Shown: positions 43,535 to 55,496, numbered from the stretch's first letter. The stretch: DNA of 64,000 nt from Stictocephala bisonia (GCA_035578905.1 JAQJVL010000674.1:388188-452187), one strand, 5' to 3'. The notes: generated by a model from the sequence alone, not told the origin. Numbers and translations: made by a program.

Positions 43535-44680
43535 GTGTGCTGAATAATAAAAACTGTGTCATCAACATAAAGAGCGATAGTAGCCTGAGGGAGCTCAGGT
43601 ATATCAGATATGTATAAGTTAAAAATAAGAGGTCTCAGTATTGAGCCTTGAGGACCGCCTGCACCTATTGGACAAACTGAGGAAAATATGCAGTTGAGTT
43701 TGACACAAAAGGTCCTATCAGACAAAAATGATTGCAACAAAGCTCTCAAACGCAAAGTAAGTTCAAACTGATACAATTTATTTAATAGGCCATCTTGCCA
43801 AACCTTATCAAATGCATTTGTTATGTCCAAAAATTCTGACGATGAATGAAGCTACCTCTCAAATCCTCTACAGATGATTTAGTTAATTTCGTTGATGAGT
43901 TGTAGACTGCCTTGTACGAAATCCAAATTGATAAGGGGGAATTATACTAGAATAATCCAACTATTTTAGCAGTCTCTTCTATATAATTTTTTTCAAATAC
44001 GGTAATTTTAATATTGATGAAAGGATACAGATCGGACGGTAACTGCTTGGAGAATTGTTGGTCTTGTGTATAACAATTATTTTAGCAAGTTTCCAGTTTT
44101 TGGAAAAGTAACCAACAGAAATAAAAGCGTTGAAAATATATATCAGTATTGAAAGTGCTTTGGTAGAAAAATTCTTCAAAATTATGTTAGGTGCCAAGTC
44201 ATACCCTGGAGATTTTACATTGGGGAGATTTTAAATAATAGCTTTAATTTCCGACAGTGAGGTATATTTCACAGGCTGCTCTCTACTGCTAGAGGTTGTG
44301 GATAAAAATTCCTCAACATTTCTGTTAGTTTCAAAATAATGAACAGCATTAATGCAGGAATTAACGCATTCTTAAAATAAGCAGCAAACACATTACTTTT
44401 TCGAAACCACGTTCAAAAATTAAATTATTTTGTTTAATGGAAGTACAATTTTCGGTTAGTGTAAAAGTCTCTTGGTTGCTTTCCACATATTAGAATCACC
44501 ACGATCAATATCAAAAACGTAATTTTTATAAGAATTAATCCTATATTCTTTAAATTCGCTACATACTATACAAATTGATTTATTTAGCTGCATCTTTAAG
44601 TGAGGGTACCTGTATCTCTGCCACTGATGTCTCACTCTATTTTTAAATCTAATTAATTGCATAATTCTCATGGGATGATG
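43535..44680 (-). mobile_element. Jockey-type LINE: reverse transcriptase part
   Basis: On the - strand: RFKNRVRHQWQRYRYPHLKM and SNMWKATKRLLH (linker), then NWKLAKIIVIHKTNNSPSSY and RPICILSSILK (RT fingers), ITNAFDKVWQDGLLNKLYQF (first catalytic Asp; usually D.e.AFD.VWH.GL), GGPQGSILRPLIFNLYISDI and IALYVDDTVFII (YVDD box). The frame is then cut at 43535, so the thumb and C-terminus are gone. Stops and shifts are moderate in number. These motifs match Jockey-clade RTs. Confidence 0.85.
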
Positions 44681-44689
44681 ATAAAGGTA

Positions 44690-45150
44690 GGGAGAAAAGT
44701 TCTCCCCGTGTAGGGAGAAAAGTCCGGATAGTTGTATGGATGAGCCAACCTGCTACTTATGCTTAACTAATGTTACAGTTAAATTTGCCAACGCGTATCA
44801 GTTTAAATTAACTTATGCGAAGTAACAGGAAGTCAGGCATTCATTTACTGTTGAAACTAACCGCATCAGCTCAAACGATCTAGCAAGTCGTCTTGAGTAT
44901 TCACTGAATGATAAATACAAATTGATTTATTTAAGACTCGCATCAGTTTTCATATTTCAACAGGAAATCAACCGACTGTTGTGTTGTCTGATACAAATAG
45001 AAGCAGAACAGGCGAGCGGGATGTATGGAATATCCATTTCCTGTTGCATCAGGTGGTCTTGCGCATCAGTTAATTTTCGCATCAATTAAATTGTATCAAC
45101 TGATGCAAAGAAACTGATGCGGTTACTTTTGGCCACCCCTATTTATTACC
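44690..45150. mobile_element. Insertion inside the Jockey-type LINE
   Basis: About 460 bp interrupts the LINE between its endonuclease end (45156) and the RT linker (44680). It has internal inverted motifs ACCGCATCAG (44860) and CTGATGCGGT (45115) and several GCATCAGTT-type repeats (44797, 45062, 45080, 45100). No coding. Termini and target duplication are not clear, so the class is unknown. Confidence 0.5.
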
Positions 45151-45155
45151 AATAT

Positions 45156-45960
45156 TTATAAACAATCTTTAAAGTTTTGAACTGCTCTGTCAATGCCATT
45201 TACTGAATTTAAGTCCGTTGGAACTTTCATGCCATTGTCGAATTCTGCACAGAAGGCATCCCAATCAACTGGACCATTTATAAGGCTTTTGAAAATCAGT
45301 CTGGAGAAAATAGTGGTTGTATGAAAAAACTTACTTACAATAATAAGGAGATGGTCAGAGTCAAGTTCGCTGATTACTTGTTGTAGAATAGGAGCTCCAA
45401 AGTTTTTATGAAGAGTAATGTCCAATATATCGGGATGGATATTTTTTTACCAAGGGTAATAAGTGGGTTCAGATGGAGCTGAAATATTTATATTGGTTTC
45501 ATTCATAGCATGTAACAAGAGAACCCATTCGGGTTATTTACCATACAACCCCAAAATTGATATTTGTAATTTAAATCTTCTAATGTAAGATTTGGAGTGT
45601 CACCATGACTAAGAAATCTTGTTGCTGAAAACGTCGATTGGGTGATTTCTACACAGAAATAACATTACAAGATTTTTGAAAATTAATTTTAATACCAACA
45701 GCTTCAGCTGAAATAAAAATTGGCAGCCGTATATTGTGATGATTTATGTTTCTTTTTATAAAAATTGCCACTCCTCCAGAATCATTGGTTGCATTTCTGT
45801 CTTCTCTATAGACAAAGTATCCAGGGATTTTAAAAGGCTCATTTATGACAAAGTGCGTCTCAGTAATTCAGGCGACATCAATGTTATGCCGAACCATGAA
45901 CTCTACAAAAATATTCTTCTTTCTCTTTAAGCCATCAACATTCCAGTTCAGGATTGTTAA
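45156..45960 (-). mobile_element. Jockey-type LINE: endonuclease part
   Basis: On the - strand from about 45960: LTILNWNVDGLKRKKNIFVE, then ITETHFVINEPFKIPGYFVY and YREDRNATNDSGGVAIFIKR. This is an apurinic-type endonuclease (N..gl..k...f.efl..h.iDv..itETh, GGvAi.ik). Degraded middle parts follow and SELDSDHLLIIVSKFFHT (SDH box). Several stops are present. It precedes the RT in the normal order. Confidence 0.82.
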
Positions 45961-45969
45961 GTTTTGTAT

Positions 45970-46640
45970 GATGCATGTTCAAGGATCCATTTTGGAACAG
46001 TGAAGTAATAACATTTGATATAATCTTTTTAATGATAGGCATGGCTGGCTTAACTACATTTAATATTAGTTGTTCTATATTAGAGCCACTCTCAAGTACC
46101 TCGTTAGCTACGGTTTCAGTAGTGTCGTGGGGTTTCAGTGAAATCAGTCTGGGTGAAAATTTGTTGACGTCTTCTTAGCTGCTTGAGCGTATGACTTGGA
46201 AAACAGAGGGCGGCCTTGTGATGGTACATTTATTCCAATTCCAGTGTTTTGGGTAATGCTCTTTTCATCAGTGCTCTTAGTAGATGAGTGATGGACGGGT
46301 CCAGTTACATTACTTTTAATCTTTTGCTGTATCTCGTTATAGTATTTGCAGCCTTTGATTGGCCGAATGATTCTCCCCCCAGTTTACATATACAGGAGGT
46401 TCAGTCTTCTTATTCGGACAATTAGAGTAGAGATGTTGGCTAGTTCACTTCACACATCTGGGGTCGAGCTTACAGACGTTTTTCGTGTGACCATAACACT
46501 GCTAACGAGTACACTGGGGCACATTTATAGAATTCCTCTTAGGATCAACATAGTAGCACAGTCTATTTAATTCAAATATAACTTTTCCAGATTCATTGTT
46601 TTCTATCGTGACTGTACAAATAGGGAATGGAATTTTTCCT
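45970..46640 (-). mobile_element. Jockey-type LINE: gag-like ORF1 with zinc knuckles
   Basis: On the - strand: FELNRLCYYVDPKRNSINVP then CTR-QCYGHTKNVCKLDPRC (C-x2-C-x4-H-x4-C pattern, with one Cys region damaged), CPNKKTEPPVYVNWGG (usually CVNCGG) and decayed NH..... sequence. Three knuckles in this spacing are typical of Jockey ORF1. It is truncated near 46640-46672, where another repeat starts. Confidence 0.72.
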
Positions 46641-46672
46641 TAGTCAAATAATTTATTTACAGCAGGGACGGA

Positions 46673-46760
46673 TTTTCCAATAGGCCCGGGCCTATGGGCA
46701 CAAGCAAGCAGGGGGCGCACTGCCAAGAGAAAAAAATTATAATAAATATCTAAAAATAAA
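46673..46760 (+). repeat. Possible hAT-type terminus
   Basis: CAGGGACGGATTTTCCAATA followed by GGCCCGGGCCTATGGGCAC has the CAGGG start of many hAT elements, with a GGCCCGGGCC palindrome. The matching right end was not found, so only one end is supported. Confidence 0.35.
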
Positions 46761-47689
46761 ATAAATATCCATAATAACGTAACATATTTTTTAATTGATT
46801 TAAAAAAAAGGTCGGGCTAATAAAGCATTCTGATTTTGAAGTCCATTGGAAAAAATAATTGTTGGTAAAGTTAAACTATTTTTCAACACTATGCATCAAT
46901 TTCGTTACAACATCTCAACACGGGAGAACTGGCTATAGGGATGTCGTCGAGCGGTACGCATCATATTGCCACAATCAACCCTATTCAACTCCCACGTTCC
47001 TTGTATAGAAGGTGGCCGTTTTAGTGACGCCAAATAACTACAGATTGCTCCGTGATTCCTCGTGGCGCTGGCTGTCCTCATTCTTTCGATTCATTCTCTC
47101 CGTGCTAACATAACCTCGAATTCCTCTGCGGAACGGAACGTTTATCGTTCATCCCTCAATATTAAATGACGTTTTACGGCTTCCCCTTCAACGTTCTAAT
47201 ATGTAGTTTTTGTTTTTTTTAAATCATCTTTTTAAAAATCAAACACATCTTTGACTAATAATATTTTTCTGTGGTGTGGTGAATACCCAGCCAAGTTTTC
47301 TTGAAACTCGAATCTTTGTGCTTCGAATTATGAAGTACGTATCTTAACACAAATTATGAAGTACGTATTTCCATTCAACAACAAGATGGCTCTACATACC
47401 CCTGTTAAGGTTACTTACATGTGACAGTCATGGCTTTAAATTAGATTGACAGACGAAAAATGTAACTTCAAAACTTGTCAACAGTACTATAGCATTTCTT
47501 ATGAATGAGATTAGATAAAAATTGGGGGTGTAATGATTGATCGGACAAAAAGTTTTGGCATAACATCCACTATTCGGAATTTAAGTATCACTTGCACCAG
47601 ATGATGAAACAAGGCTAGTAAATGCTGCGTGGTTTGGCAAAGGGTTGGTAAAGGAAAAAAAAGAAAAAAAACAAAAATAGAAAATATAT
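46761..47689. other. Intergenic sequence, nothing recognised
   Basis: AT-rich with one repeated phrase (AATTATGAAGTACGTAT at about 47326 and 47352). No coding. Confidence 0.4.
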
Positions 47690-48496
47690 ATAAATTTTAC
47701 TGTGAAGCCAGGTCACTAATGTCTACAACAAAGGAAAATATTTGTTCAGGTGCACAACACGATTACTGAAAAAGTCATGCTGGAACGAGACGAGGTTTCC
47801 AAGTCTGTGAAGTCTCGGGATAGTGCTGTGATGTACATAATTGGTTGAGTAGACACGACGACAGAAAGTGTGAAGTGCCCTGGTCTGATGAGGCACTCAG
47901 AAGTCGATCCGCCTGAGCAGTTCTAGACAATTCACGTATCCGTTAATTAGTTTATGGAGAAAAACCACATCTAAAAGTTGTTTACGCTTCACAAGAGAGT
48001 TCAGGCCCAAGGAAATCTTTCAATGGCACAGTTCTGTATTCGAATCCACATTTGACTCCAACCACCCGCAAGAAGCGATCCTGGACACCTTGGAGCTGCT
48101 GGATGTGACCAAATTGATAGGGCGACCAGACAACACTGCCATATTCAAGCACTGACCTCACAAGAGCAGTAAAGATAAACTTCATAGCCGCAACACTCAG
48201 TCCGCTTCTTGAAGTTCTGATCAGAAATCCCAGATTATGAGAGGCTTTAGAGGGAATGGTATCAATGTGGGTTTCAGGGTAAGATTGTGGGAGATTACGA
48301 TTCCAAGATCTCTAATAAAAGTTTTACGATCAAGTGCAGAGTTATTGAGTATGTAATCAAACAGTATAGGAGCGGAGGAACGTTGAAAGGTTATGACTGC
48401 GCATTTAGCAATGTTCAATTTAAGATTGTTCTGCACACACCAATTATCCAATAAAACAAGCTGGAAACTTAAAACCTTGCACAATATGTACATTTA
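47690..48496 (-). mobile_element. LINE D: RT thumb to C-terminal fragment
   Basis: On the - strand: WCVQNNLKLNIAKCAVITFQ, SALDRKTFIRDLGIVISHNL, MKFIFTALVRSVLEYGSVVW and HIQQLQGVQDRFLRVVGVKC. This is the region behind the FADD box in Jockey/CR1-like RTs ('W...N.L.lN..Kc....F.r', 'v.dLGi..d..l.f..hi', 'l..sl..p.leY.s.vW.P......i...q..flr'). The catalytic part is missing (5'-truncated copy). The C-terminus is decayed toward 47700. Confidence 0.8.
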
Positions 48497-48504
48497 CTAC
48501 TCTG

Positions 48505-49015
48505 TTGACCAGCCTCCGTGATCAACTTCGGTAGTATACCATCAAAAACTTAGGTAATTCCTTATGATCATCTTGGGTAAACTCCCCCGAGATTATATTG
48601 GGAGCCCCTGTGATCAACTTGGGTAATCACCCGTTATCACCTTGGGTAGGCCCACGTGATAAACTTAGGTACTCACCCTCAATCAACTTAGGTAGCATAC
48701 CATGATAAACTTGTGTAGCCCCCGCAATCAACATTGGTAGCAATACTTGGACAACTTAGGTAGCCCCTTGTGATAAATATATTTAAGTTCCCTGATTTCT
48801 GGAGACCCACGTGATCATCTTAGTCTTAGGTAGCCTTGTGATCATCTTGGTTAGCTCCCCATGAAAATCTTGGGCAGTCTTCGTGAACTTGGGTGGCCAA
48901 TATCATCAACTTGGGTAACCAACTGTCATAAACTTGTGTAGCCACCTGTGATCAACTCGGGTAGCCCTCGTGATCAACTTTGTTAGCCTCCTTAATTGAC
49001 TTGAATAGTCAGTCC
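48505..49015. repeat. Degenerate minisatellite, unit about 22-26 bp
   Basis: About 20 diverged copies of a phrase near GTGATCAACTTGGGTAGCCC follow one another. Typical variants are GATCAACTTCGGTAG, GATAAACTTAGGTAC, AATCAACTTAGGTAG and GATCAACTCGGGTAG. No open frame spans the block. It begins directly after the LINE D 5' edge. Confidence 0.8.
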
Positions 49016-49035
49016 ATTGTGATTAACATGATAAA

Positions 49036-50011
49036 ATAAACATTTTATCAGAAGTTTATTTACAAGCATCATGAAGACTCCATTTTAGATAAATTAAAAA
49101 AGATACATGATATCATATTTTACACCCGTTATGTCGACGATATTCTGGTTTTATTTAACGAGAAATCATTAATGACTTAGATAATATGTTAAATATACTT
49201 AATTGTCACCACCAGAAGCTTAGATTTACCAGTGAACTTAAATCTATGAATGAAATTAACTTTTTGGATCTAAAAATAATTTGTGATAGTAACAAACTTT
49301 CATTTAGAATTTTCAGGAAACCTACTCAAACCAATTGTACAATAAATAACAGTTCTGTCCATCCCCCATCTCACAAAACAGCTAGCTTCAGAAGTATGTG
49401 TTAATGGTATTGTTTTATAGGGCGTACTCAATACCATTAAATGTTGCAGATAGAAAACAGGAAATAAGTGTAATAAAATCAAGAGCTATTGCAAATGGAT
49501 ACAAGGCATCAATCATTGGTGAAATTGGAAGTAGAATAAAAAAGAAATAGGAAATAAAATTCGAAACGATAAACAAACAACACTTATAAAAGGAAAATCC
49601 GATAAAGAACAAAAGAAGTATGTACCCCTCCATTACAATGGACTGTTTTACACAAAGATTTGGCAATAGATTAAGAAATTCAATTTATCAGTAGCTTTTA
49701 AGACTTGTAATACCATGTCCAACATTTTACACCCAAATGTTGAAAGTGAAGATAATTTCAGTAATTCAGGGATATATAGGATTAACTGTAATGATTGTAA
49801 TATGTTTTACGTATATAAGACTGTAAATTTTAGCAAATTATATAAAAAAACTATGTCTGCTTTTAAAAATAAGAAACCTGAAAGATCTAATGTAGCTAAA
49901 CACCTTCTGAATTGTACCCACGGTTTGAATAAAATAGATGAAAATTTAGATGATCTAAAAGTTTGTAAGAAGGGTAGGATCATGGATGCACTCGCCTACC
50001 CATACACGTAA
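49036..50011 (+). mobile_element. Penelope-like element remnant
   Basis: The reading DKLKKIHDIIFYTRYVDDIL is the RT motif D (YVDD) in Penelope context. It is followed by KLRFTSELKSMNEINFLDLK, LSFRIFRKPTQTNCTINNSS and HPPSHKTASFRS, the usual 'FLDl.i......f.iyRKpt.T...i...S.hp..hK.aa' block. Further on, KCNKIKSYCKWIQGI-like remains, then VAFKTCNTMSNIL and SGIYRINCNDCNMFYVYKTV. The last part is the GIY-YIG endonuclease ('GIY.i.C..C...YiGqT'), with GQT changed to YKT. Ends in CKKGRIMDALAY. Several stops and shifts; the RT upstream of YVDD is missing. Confidence 0.82.
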
Positions 50012-50144
50012 TAGTATAGACCCACCTTACAAGTCTTATTGCCTTGCAACAATATATTAGTAATGAGAGATACAAATTAATATATGCGAAAACAAATACA
50101 TTTAAGTATAGTCCCGTAATATAGCTTAATTTTTATAAGTAATT

Positions 50145-50490
50145 TACACCCGCCCGCCCATACACTTACAATAGTATTATTCACCCGCCCGCCCATACAT
50201 GTACAATGGTATTGACTCACCCGCCCGCCCATACATGTACAATGGTATTGACTCACCCGCCCGCCCATACATGTACAATGGTATGTTCCACTCTGCCTAT
50301 GAGAGTAAGAATATTTTTAACACATTTATATCAAAATGATTAGTCTTTAAAGACCTTAAAAACACGAGCCATAGTTTAAAATTTTGTATATGGGAAACAC
50401 AATTACATATACGGTGGTGTTGACAACCCCACCCACCCATAAACTACGGTGGTGTTGACCTACCCGCCCACCCATACACTAACGGTGGTG
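50145..50490. repeat. 36-bp tandem repeat with CCCGCCCGCCC core
   Basis: TCACCCGCCCGCCCATACAT starts at 50181, 50217 and 50253 (exact 36-bp period; unit continues GTACAATGGTATTGAC). A diverged unit precedes it (about 50147) and two more follow at about 50420-50490 with ACGGTGGTGTTGA instead. Because 36 is a multiple of 3, a - strand frame with a 12-residue period stays open (GGRVSQYHCTCM). No evidence for translation. Confidence 0.85.
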
Positions 50491-50499
50491 TTGATTCAA

Positions 50500-52045
50500 T
50501 ACTACAGTGCGTGTATATTCAATACCACAGTGCGTGTATGGGTGCCTTTTGCGTCATGTTTAAATACTATAAGGTACATTTTGTATCATTATTTGTGTTA
50601 TGAGACAAGTTTTGAATGATAATGCTGAGCTAGAGTAAAGCAATTTCTCATGAAAAAGCAGAACAACAGGGAAGAGGTATTTATTTTAAAGAAAAATGTA
50701 AGGATTGTGATAAACTAATGAATGATAAGGTTAATTTTGATTCCAAAATATTTTTTAATAATGTATTTTCAGCAATTAAAAGGACAGAAGTAACAGCCAA
50801 TAGGAATTAGCGAATAATATCATAGCAGCCGCTATTTTGACGATTCCAGCCAATGGGCTTACGTGATCATAGGCCTATAAATTGAGTAGTTGAACACCAT
50901 TTTCCATTCTTTTGTGAATCCCTCTGGTCTGAGGAAGGTGAGCGTGGTTCACAAAAATCGATCACCATAATATTTGTGCATTTTGTACTTGTATTGTAAA
51001 ATATTTGTGAATTTTGTGCTTGTATTGTAATATATTTGTGTTGTGTGACGTTACTTGTACTGTATATTCTATTTTCAGCAAATCATCTAAGATTTCTGTT
51101 ATCTACTCTGAAATATCAGGCATTGGCAAACATGAACAATTAGGGCTATGTCTATGGATCAAGTTTTGGAGCTACTTGAGATGAAGTTGACAATTTCATG
51201 GAACTGATGTTGGACGTTAGCAACTAAAGGAGTGCATTAAGATGAGTGAATGTTTTAAATTGAAAATTGTATTGTTTTTGATATTTATAATATGTTCTGG
51301 GTTCATCTCTCAGTCCCTCCATATCTGCACTTGCAAGAATGCTCTAAATGAATGTTGGTTAGCAGCCAGTTAATTAGGGGGCAATGACGCTAACTTGAAA
51401 GTGATTTTTTGCGAAGCCCCCCTATTGAAGTGTTGAAATCTCAGTTGGTTGAGAGACTACCTTCTATTGCCTAAGTAAACTGCTGCAATGAATTTCGCTC
51501 CAGCATCAGCAATAAAAAAATACATAACAATTTTCAATTGTTAGTAAAAAAATAGAAAATAACAATTTTTATATTTTGGCAACGGTAATGTATTTTTTTG
51601 CCTATTAAGAATAACTTCACCAAAGGAAAAAATTCCAGGGTTTTAGTTTAATAATTATAGGGGTTTTTAGATTAACCTTCAATTAAGATAAAGTTATTAA
51701 TTAACAAATTTATAATTAACGTTAAAATTGAGATAAAAATATTTTGACTGCGGATTATTGTTTATTGAGTATCCCGACATTACATGAATTTTTTCATTCC
51801 TTAATATTCACATTTGATATGTTTAAATAATTTTTTTTGTTTTTATGTCAGAGTGATAGAATGTCAGACTACCGGTTTTTGGCTCTATTTTCATGGCTCT
51901 GTAAAAATTATAAATAATTGAGATACAGTTTCGGGAGTCAGGACTTTTTTTACGCAAATTTATTAATCTTTTGAAATCTTTTTTCAAATTTCCAAAATTT
52001 TGAAAATTTTCCGAGATATTAAAAAAAAACTAGTCCCATTTTTTT
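50500..52045. other. Sequence without genes; possible Penelope-type end
   Basis: Near 50870-50970, GGCCTATAAATTGAGTAG and CTGAGGAAGGTGAGCGTGG suggest the promoter/terminal part of a Penelope-like element, comparable with the motifs at 33178 and 33930. The rest is AT-rich without recognised features. Confidence 0.35.
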
Positions 52046-52049
52046 TCAC

Positions 52050-52690
52050 TTAATTGTTTATAACTTTTGTAATTTTTATCAGCGCGTTTTCGGACCTTTC
52101 CTTAAACTTTCTAGGTAAAAATATGAATCGATTGACACCTTGGTCGTAATTTTTTCGACAGGGCTGAAAAATTTCACAAAAAAAGTACATGTTAACCAGA
52201 CTATCACAGCCACTAAACGTATGGAGAAACAAGATGTGTCGTTTTGCATATAAAGACAGCTTGCTGTTGTTAGGATTGTAGATGACTGTTTGCTGATTGC
52301 CCTTTGCACGTTAATAGGAATATGTTGTCAATCAACTGTGACTGATCTTTGATGTTAAGTAATACTGTATTTGGTCTGTCAACTAAATGAGCAAATCTTT
52401 GTCCTTCCCAAAATAAACACATTTCCTCCATCCTTGGATCTTTCCACCACAGTAGCAACAACCGTGGTATCTGCATCCTCAATTGCCTGTCTAACTTGAA
52501 TGCCTACACCCATGGACTTATCCACAAGCATCAAGTTTTTCTTATTGTTTTCGTTGGCAAAAAATCTTATTTCGCCATCGTTGCAGTTTTCGATTCACCA
52601 AATATTACAGGAGATGACACGGTTCCAGCTCTATAGGCTTATTTCAGCTGACTTGGTACTTTTTTCGAAAGTCTCAGGATTCCCATAGAA
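52050..52690 (-). pseudogene. Fragment of a repeat-associated protein with FLHxFSGCD motif
   Basis: On the - strand broken frames read FFANENNKKNLMLVDKSMGV, QVRQAIEDADTTVVATVVE, VFILGRTKICSF and MFLHTFSGCDSLV. The order 'A.eDAD..iv.tale', 'V.iiGedvDLL.LL' and 'FLHaFsGCDttSa' is found in a family of uncharacterised, often multicopy insect proteins linked to mobile elements. At least two frameshifts are present. Function unknown. Confidence 0.4.
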
Positions 52691-52923
52691 GAAAATACAA
52701 AAGTTTGATCCAAAATTACTTTGAACGTAGAACAAGTAGGAGAGTGGGCCACAATGGAACAAAAATTAGAAAACAATTTTTGTTTTTTTACCTGTTTGCT
52801 TAACAACTTCAGAAGACAAATGTACTTGAAGAACAACCTTTTCTGCATACACTACATATATTATTGAATTGATAATGAAATGAAAACTGATTTTTATGAA
52901 CTGTTTTACAAAACCTATGTATG

Positions 52924-52961
52924 TGTTCCACTGTGGCCCAATATTGGGCCACAGTGGAACA
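52924..52961. repeat. 38-bp perfect palindrome of pogo subterminal repeats
   Basis: TGTTCCACTGTGGCCCAAT joined to its exact complement ATTGGGCCACAGTGGAACA, that is two subterminal words head to head. A third copy follows at 52967-52982. Confidence 0.93.
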
Positions 52962-53061
52962 TGATATGGGCCACAGTGGAACAACACATTAAAACGCAAA
53001 AATACAATAATTCTTGTTTATTAACCTCAAATATTATTTCAAATGGTTCTTCTACTTGTAA

Positions 53062-55078
53062 TTAATTTACATTGAGCAAGTCAAAATTTACTTCGAACTT
53101 ATAAAATGACTTTAGTCTCTTTGTAGACCCAATCTCAGCAGGAACTGGCAATAACATTTTTATGTCACTAAGTTTTACCATAGCAATGTCAGGAACATTT
53201 GGAAAAGTAAATGACCCTTCAAACTTGATGCTTTTTCGCAAAAAACTCACTTCAACTTCTCCAGTAGAATCTTCGGGTTTCAAAACATGAGCGACATAAC
53301 AAAGCTTGCGTGTTAGGCCATCTTTAAACTCTACCAATATAAAATCATTGACAACAGGTGAACGGTCTATTTTTTCAAAACAATTTGGATTTATTTTCTT
53401 GATGTGGTCCTCACTTGGGCTGGTACCAAGTTCTGCACCACCTTCACTGTCTGAAGAGAAGTGAAGCTTGAAGATAGTTCAGGTAGTTCCCTTTTTTTCT
53501 TTGTAACAAACAATTTTTTATTAATACGGTTAGATTTTTGTGTTTTATTTGCTTTTCTTTTCAAAATCTTTTCTTCTATTTTGTTTTTTCTGGTGTATCA
53601 GTTGCTATGCATGTGTATGATCTAGCTCGTCCTCGATTTGTTTCTTTACTTTCTGCAGCCTTTGGGAACCCTTTGAAGATCTCTGGGCTCACAAATTGGT
53701 CAGGAGTTCCTTTGAGCTGACTATTGTCAGCAGGTCTCTCATTGTCTGCTGTGCTTGTTGAAGGGGTGAGAATAGAAGAGGTTGTAGGATCAATGATTGG
53801 CCTTTGCGCAGCTAGTAGTGACTGTTGTGGAGTTGATATTGTTCTATCTGTTACATAGCTGCAAAGGAAGTCGTCATCTGTGAATATTTTATCATCAAAT
53901 GGAAAAATTCATGTTGCCTTAAAACCAGATTTGATGTTTGAAGGAGTTAGACCTCGATCATGAGCCAAACCCACACACTGAGCTACTTGGTAGATAGTCA
54001 TTGTTGTTCCAGGATGATGAAGGAGCCAAGAATCCACAGCTTTGTTGTATTGTGCTTTAAATGGTGCATAACAACTTACATCCAGGGGTTGCAGCTTATT
54101 GCTGCAGTGAGGAGGAAGCGTAACAATGATGACACCATTGTCTTTTGCCAGATTCAGAGATTGTATAGTCAAATGGCTTTCATGGTTATCCATGATCAAG
54201 ATTGTTGGGTTATCTTTTGAAGAACCACTATGCTTGATAAAATGTTTCATAACATCCACGAATATATCCCCATTCATTTACCCTGTAGCTGAAGCCAATC
54301 CTAATGTACCAGGCGGTGCCCCATTTATCATGTGTTCCTTGAAATTTTTCCTGGGAAACACCATGGCTGGTGGAAGACTATTACCAGTTGCACTTATGAT
54401 GCAACATGTAGTGACAAGATCACACCTTTCAGCACTTGTACACTGGCTGACTTGTTTTATGCCTTTTTCAGCTATAACCTTTTTAGGCTTTTGCACTGTG
54501 GTGGTTCCTGTTTCATCTAGATTATAAATGCGAGTTCCATCAGCAAATTTCTCAGAACGATCAAGAGCAGTTTTTAAATTCTGGTAAAAACAGTCAACAT
54601 TGTGTTGGTTGAACGCCGTGGCTCTTGATAAGCTGCAGCCCTCAGGTTGTCGGACACTTAATCTAGGGTGTCTCTTTAAAAAACCTTGCATCCAATCAAT
54701 TCCAGCCTTTTTATTTCTTCCCCAATTTTCAGGCATTTTTTTGTTATTTATCTTTGCCATTTCATAAGCAAGTTCTCTGAAATCTTTAGTGGATTTCCCA
54801 TAGCACATTTTTGAACACTGAATTATGTATTCTTCAAGGGATTTTTCTTCATCCTCCGTGAAAACCAGCTGGCTTCTATATTTTGGGGCCATTTGTATGT
54901 CTTGCCCTTGAGCATGCACTTTCTTTACATACCTTTGTAGTGTGGTGAGTTTCAGTTCATACTCCCTGGATGCCTGGCGAAGAGACATTTTTTTTTCAAT
55001 CACATCCTTGACTGCATGCCTCATTGTCTCCTCAGAAAACAACCCCTTTTCTGTCTTCCTCTTCCTTCCTCTCGACAT
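53062..55078 (-). pseudogene. Pogo-like transposase (HTH-psq, CENP-B HTH, DDE_1)
   Basis: ATG at 55078: MSRGRKRKTEKGLFSEETMR opens an HTH of the pipsqueak type (KKMSLRQASREYELKLTTLQRYV). A CENP-B-type HTH follows (LEEYIIQCSKMCYGKSTKDF ... GIDWMQGFLKRHPRLSVRQP), then the DDE_1 core with YNLDETGTTT (first Asp), ILIMDNHESHLTI (second Asp) and NKLQPLDVSCYAPFKAQYNK (third Asp). Two nonsense changes interrupt it: TAA at about 54278 (between ASATG and MNGDIF) and TGA at 53909 (in FKAT-IFPFDD). Frameshifts lie near 53480-53600. The last part (VEFKDGLTRKLCYVAHVLKP to FDLLNVN) extends about 90 residues. An acceptor TTCACAG stands 7 bases before the ATG, so a spliced 5' exon is likely. Confidence 0.9.
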
Positions 55079-55217
55079 AGTGATCTGTGAAAAGAACAAA
55101 TAGTCATTATTACTACATTATAATAATAGCAACTAAATCAAATTATTAAATTATAAAAACAATAGGTAGAGAAGCTCGAAATCCCTTGATGTTGAAAATA
55201 ATCTTTGAGGATTCATA

Positions 55218-55496
55218 TTACTCTCCCATATATGATGATGTTAATGATACATGAAAAGGAATAGATTGACAATTCATTTTCAATTTTTCCAAGACCCTCA
55301 CCGCCAGTGTCTGTATTGCTTGAACTCTCATAAACAAGTTACTCTTTGTCTCCAAACATTTTGAAATACTTCTCAATTGACCCTCTGCTACATTTACTCC
55401 ATATGCTAAATTTTCATCACACTTAGCATGTGAATAATTGGAAAGATTATTGTCAAGATATTCGAATAACTTTTTCAAAGTGTTTGATGTATCTTC
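55218..55496 (-). other. Possible second exon/ORF of the pogo-like element
   Basis: A 92-codon frame starts in phase 0 directly after an acceptor (GTTCAG, ending at 55497) and reads EDTSNTLKKLFEYLDNNLSN to SSYMGE, ending in TAA. It is helical in character with Cys/His scattered, and matches no family I recognise. A donor TTAGAG/GTAAGTG at 55775 could supply a preceding exon. It may be a small accessory protein of the element or chance. Confidence 0.35.

Noticed and set aside
46673..46760. Complete hAT element starting with CAGGGACGG
   Set aside because: The matching CCGTCCCTG end was not found, so only a possible terminus is listed.
53960..54527. + strand frames opposite the pogo transposase
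   Set aside because: Antisense shadows of a clear DDE_1 coding region.
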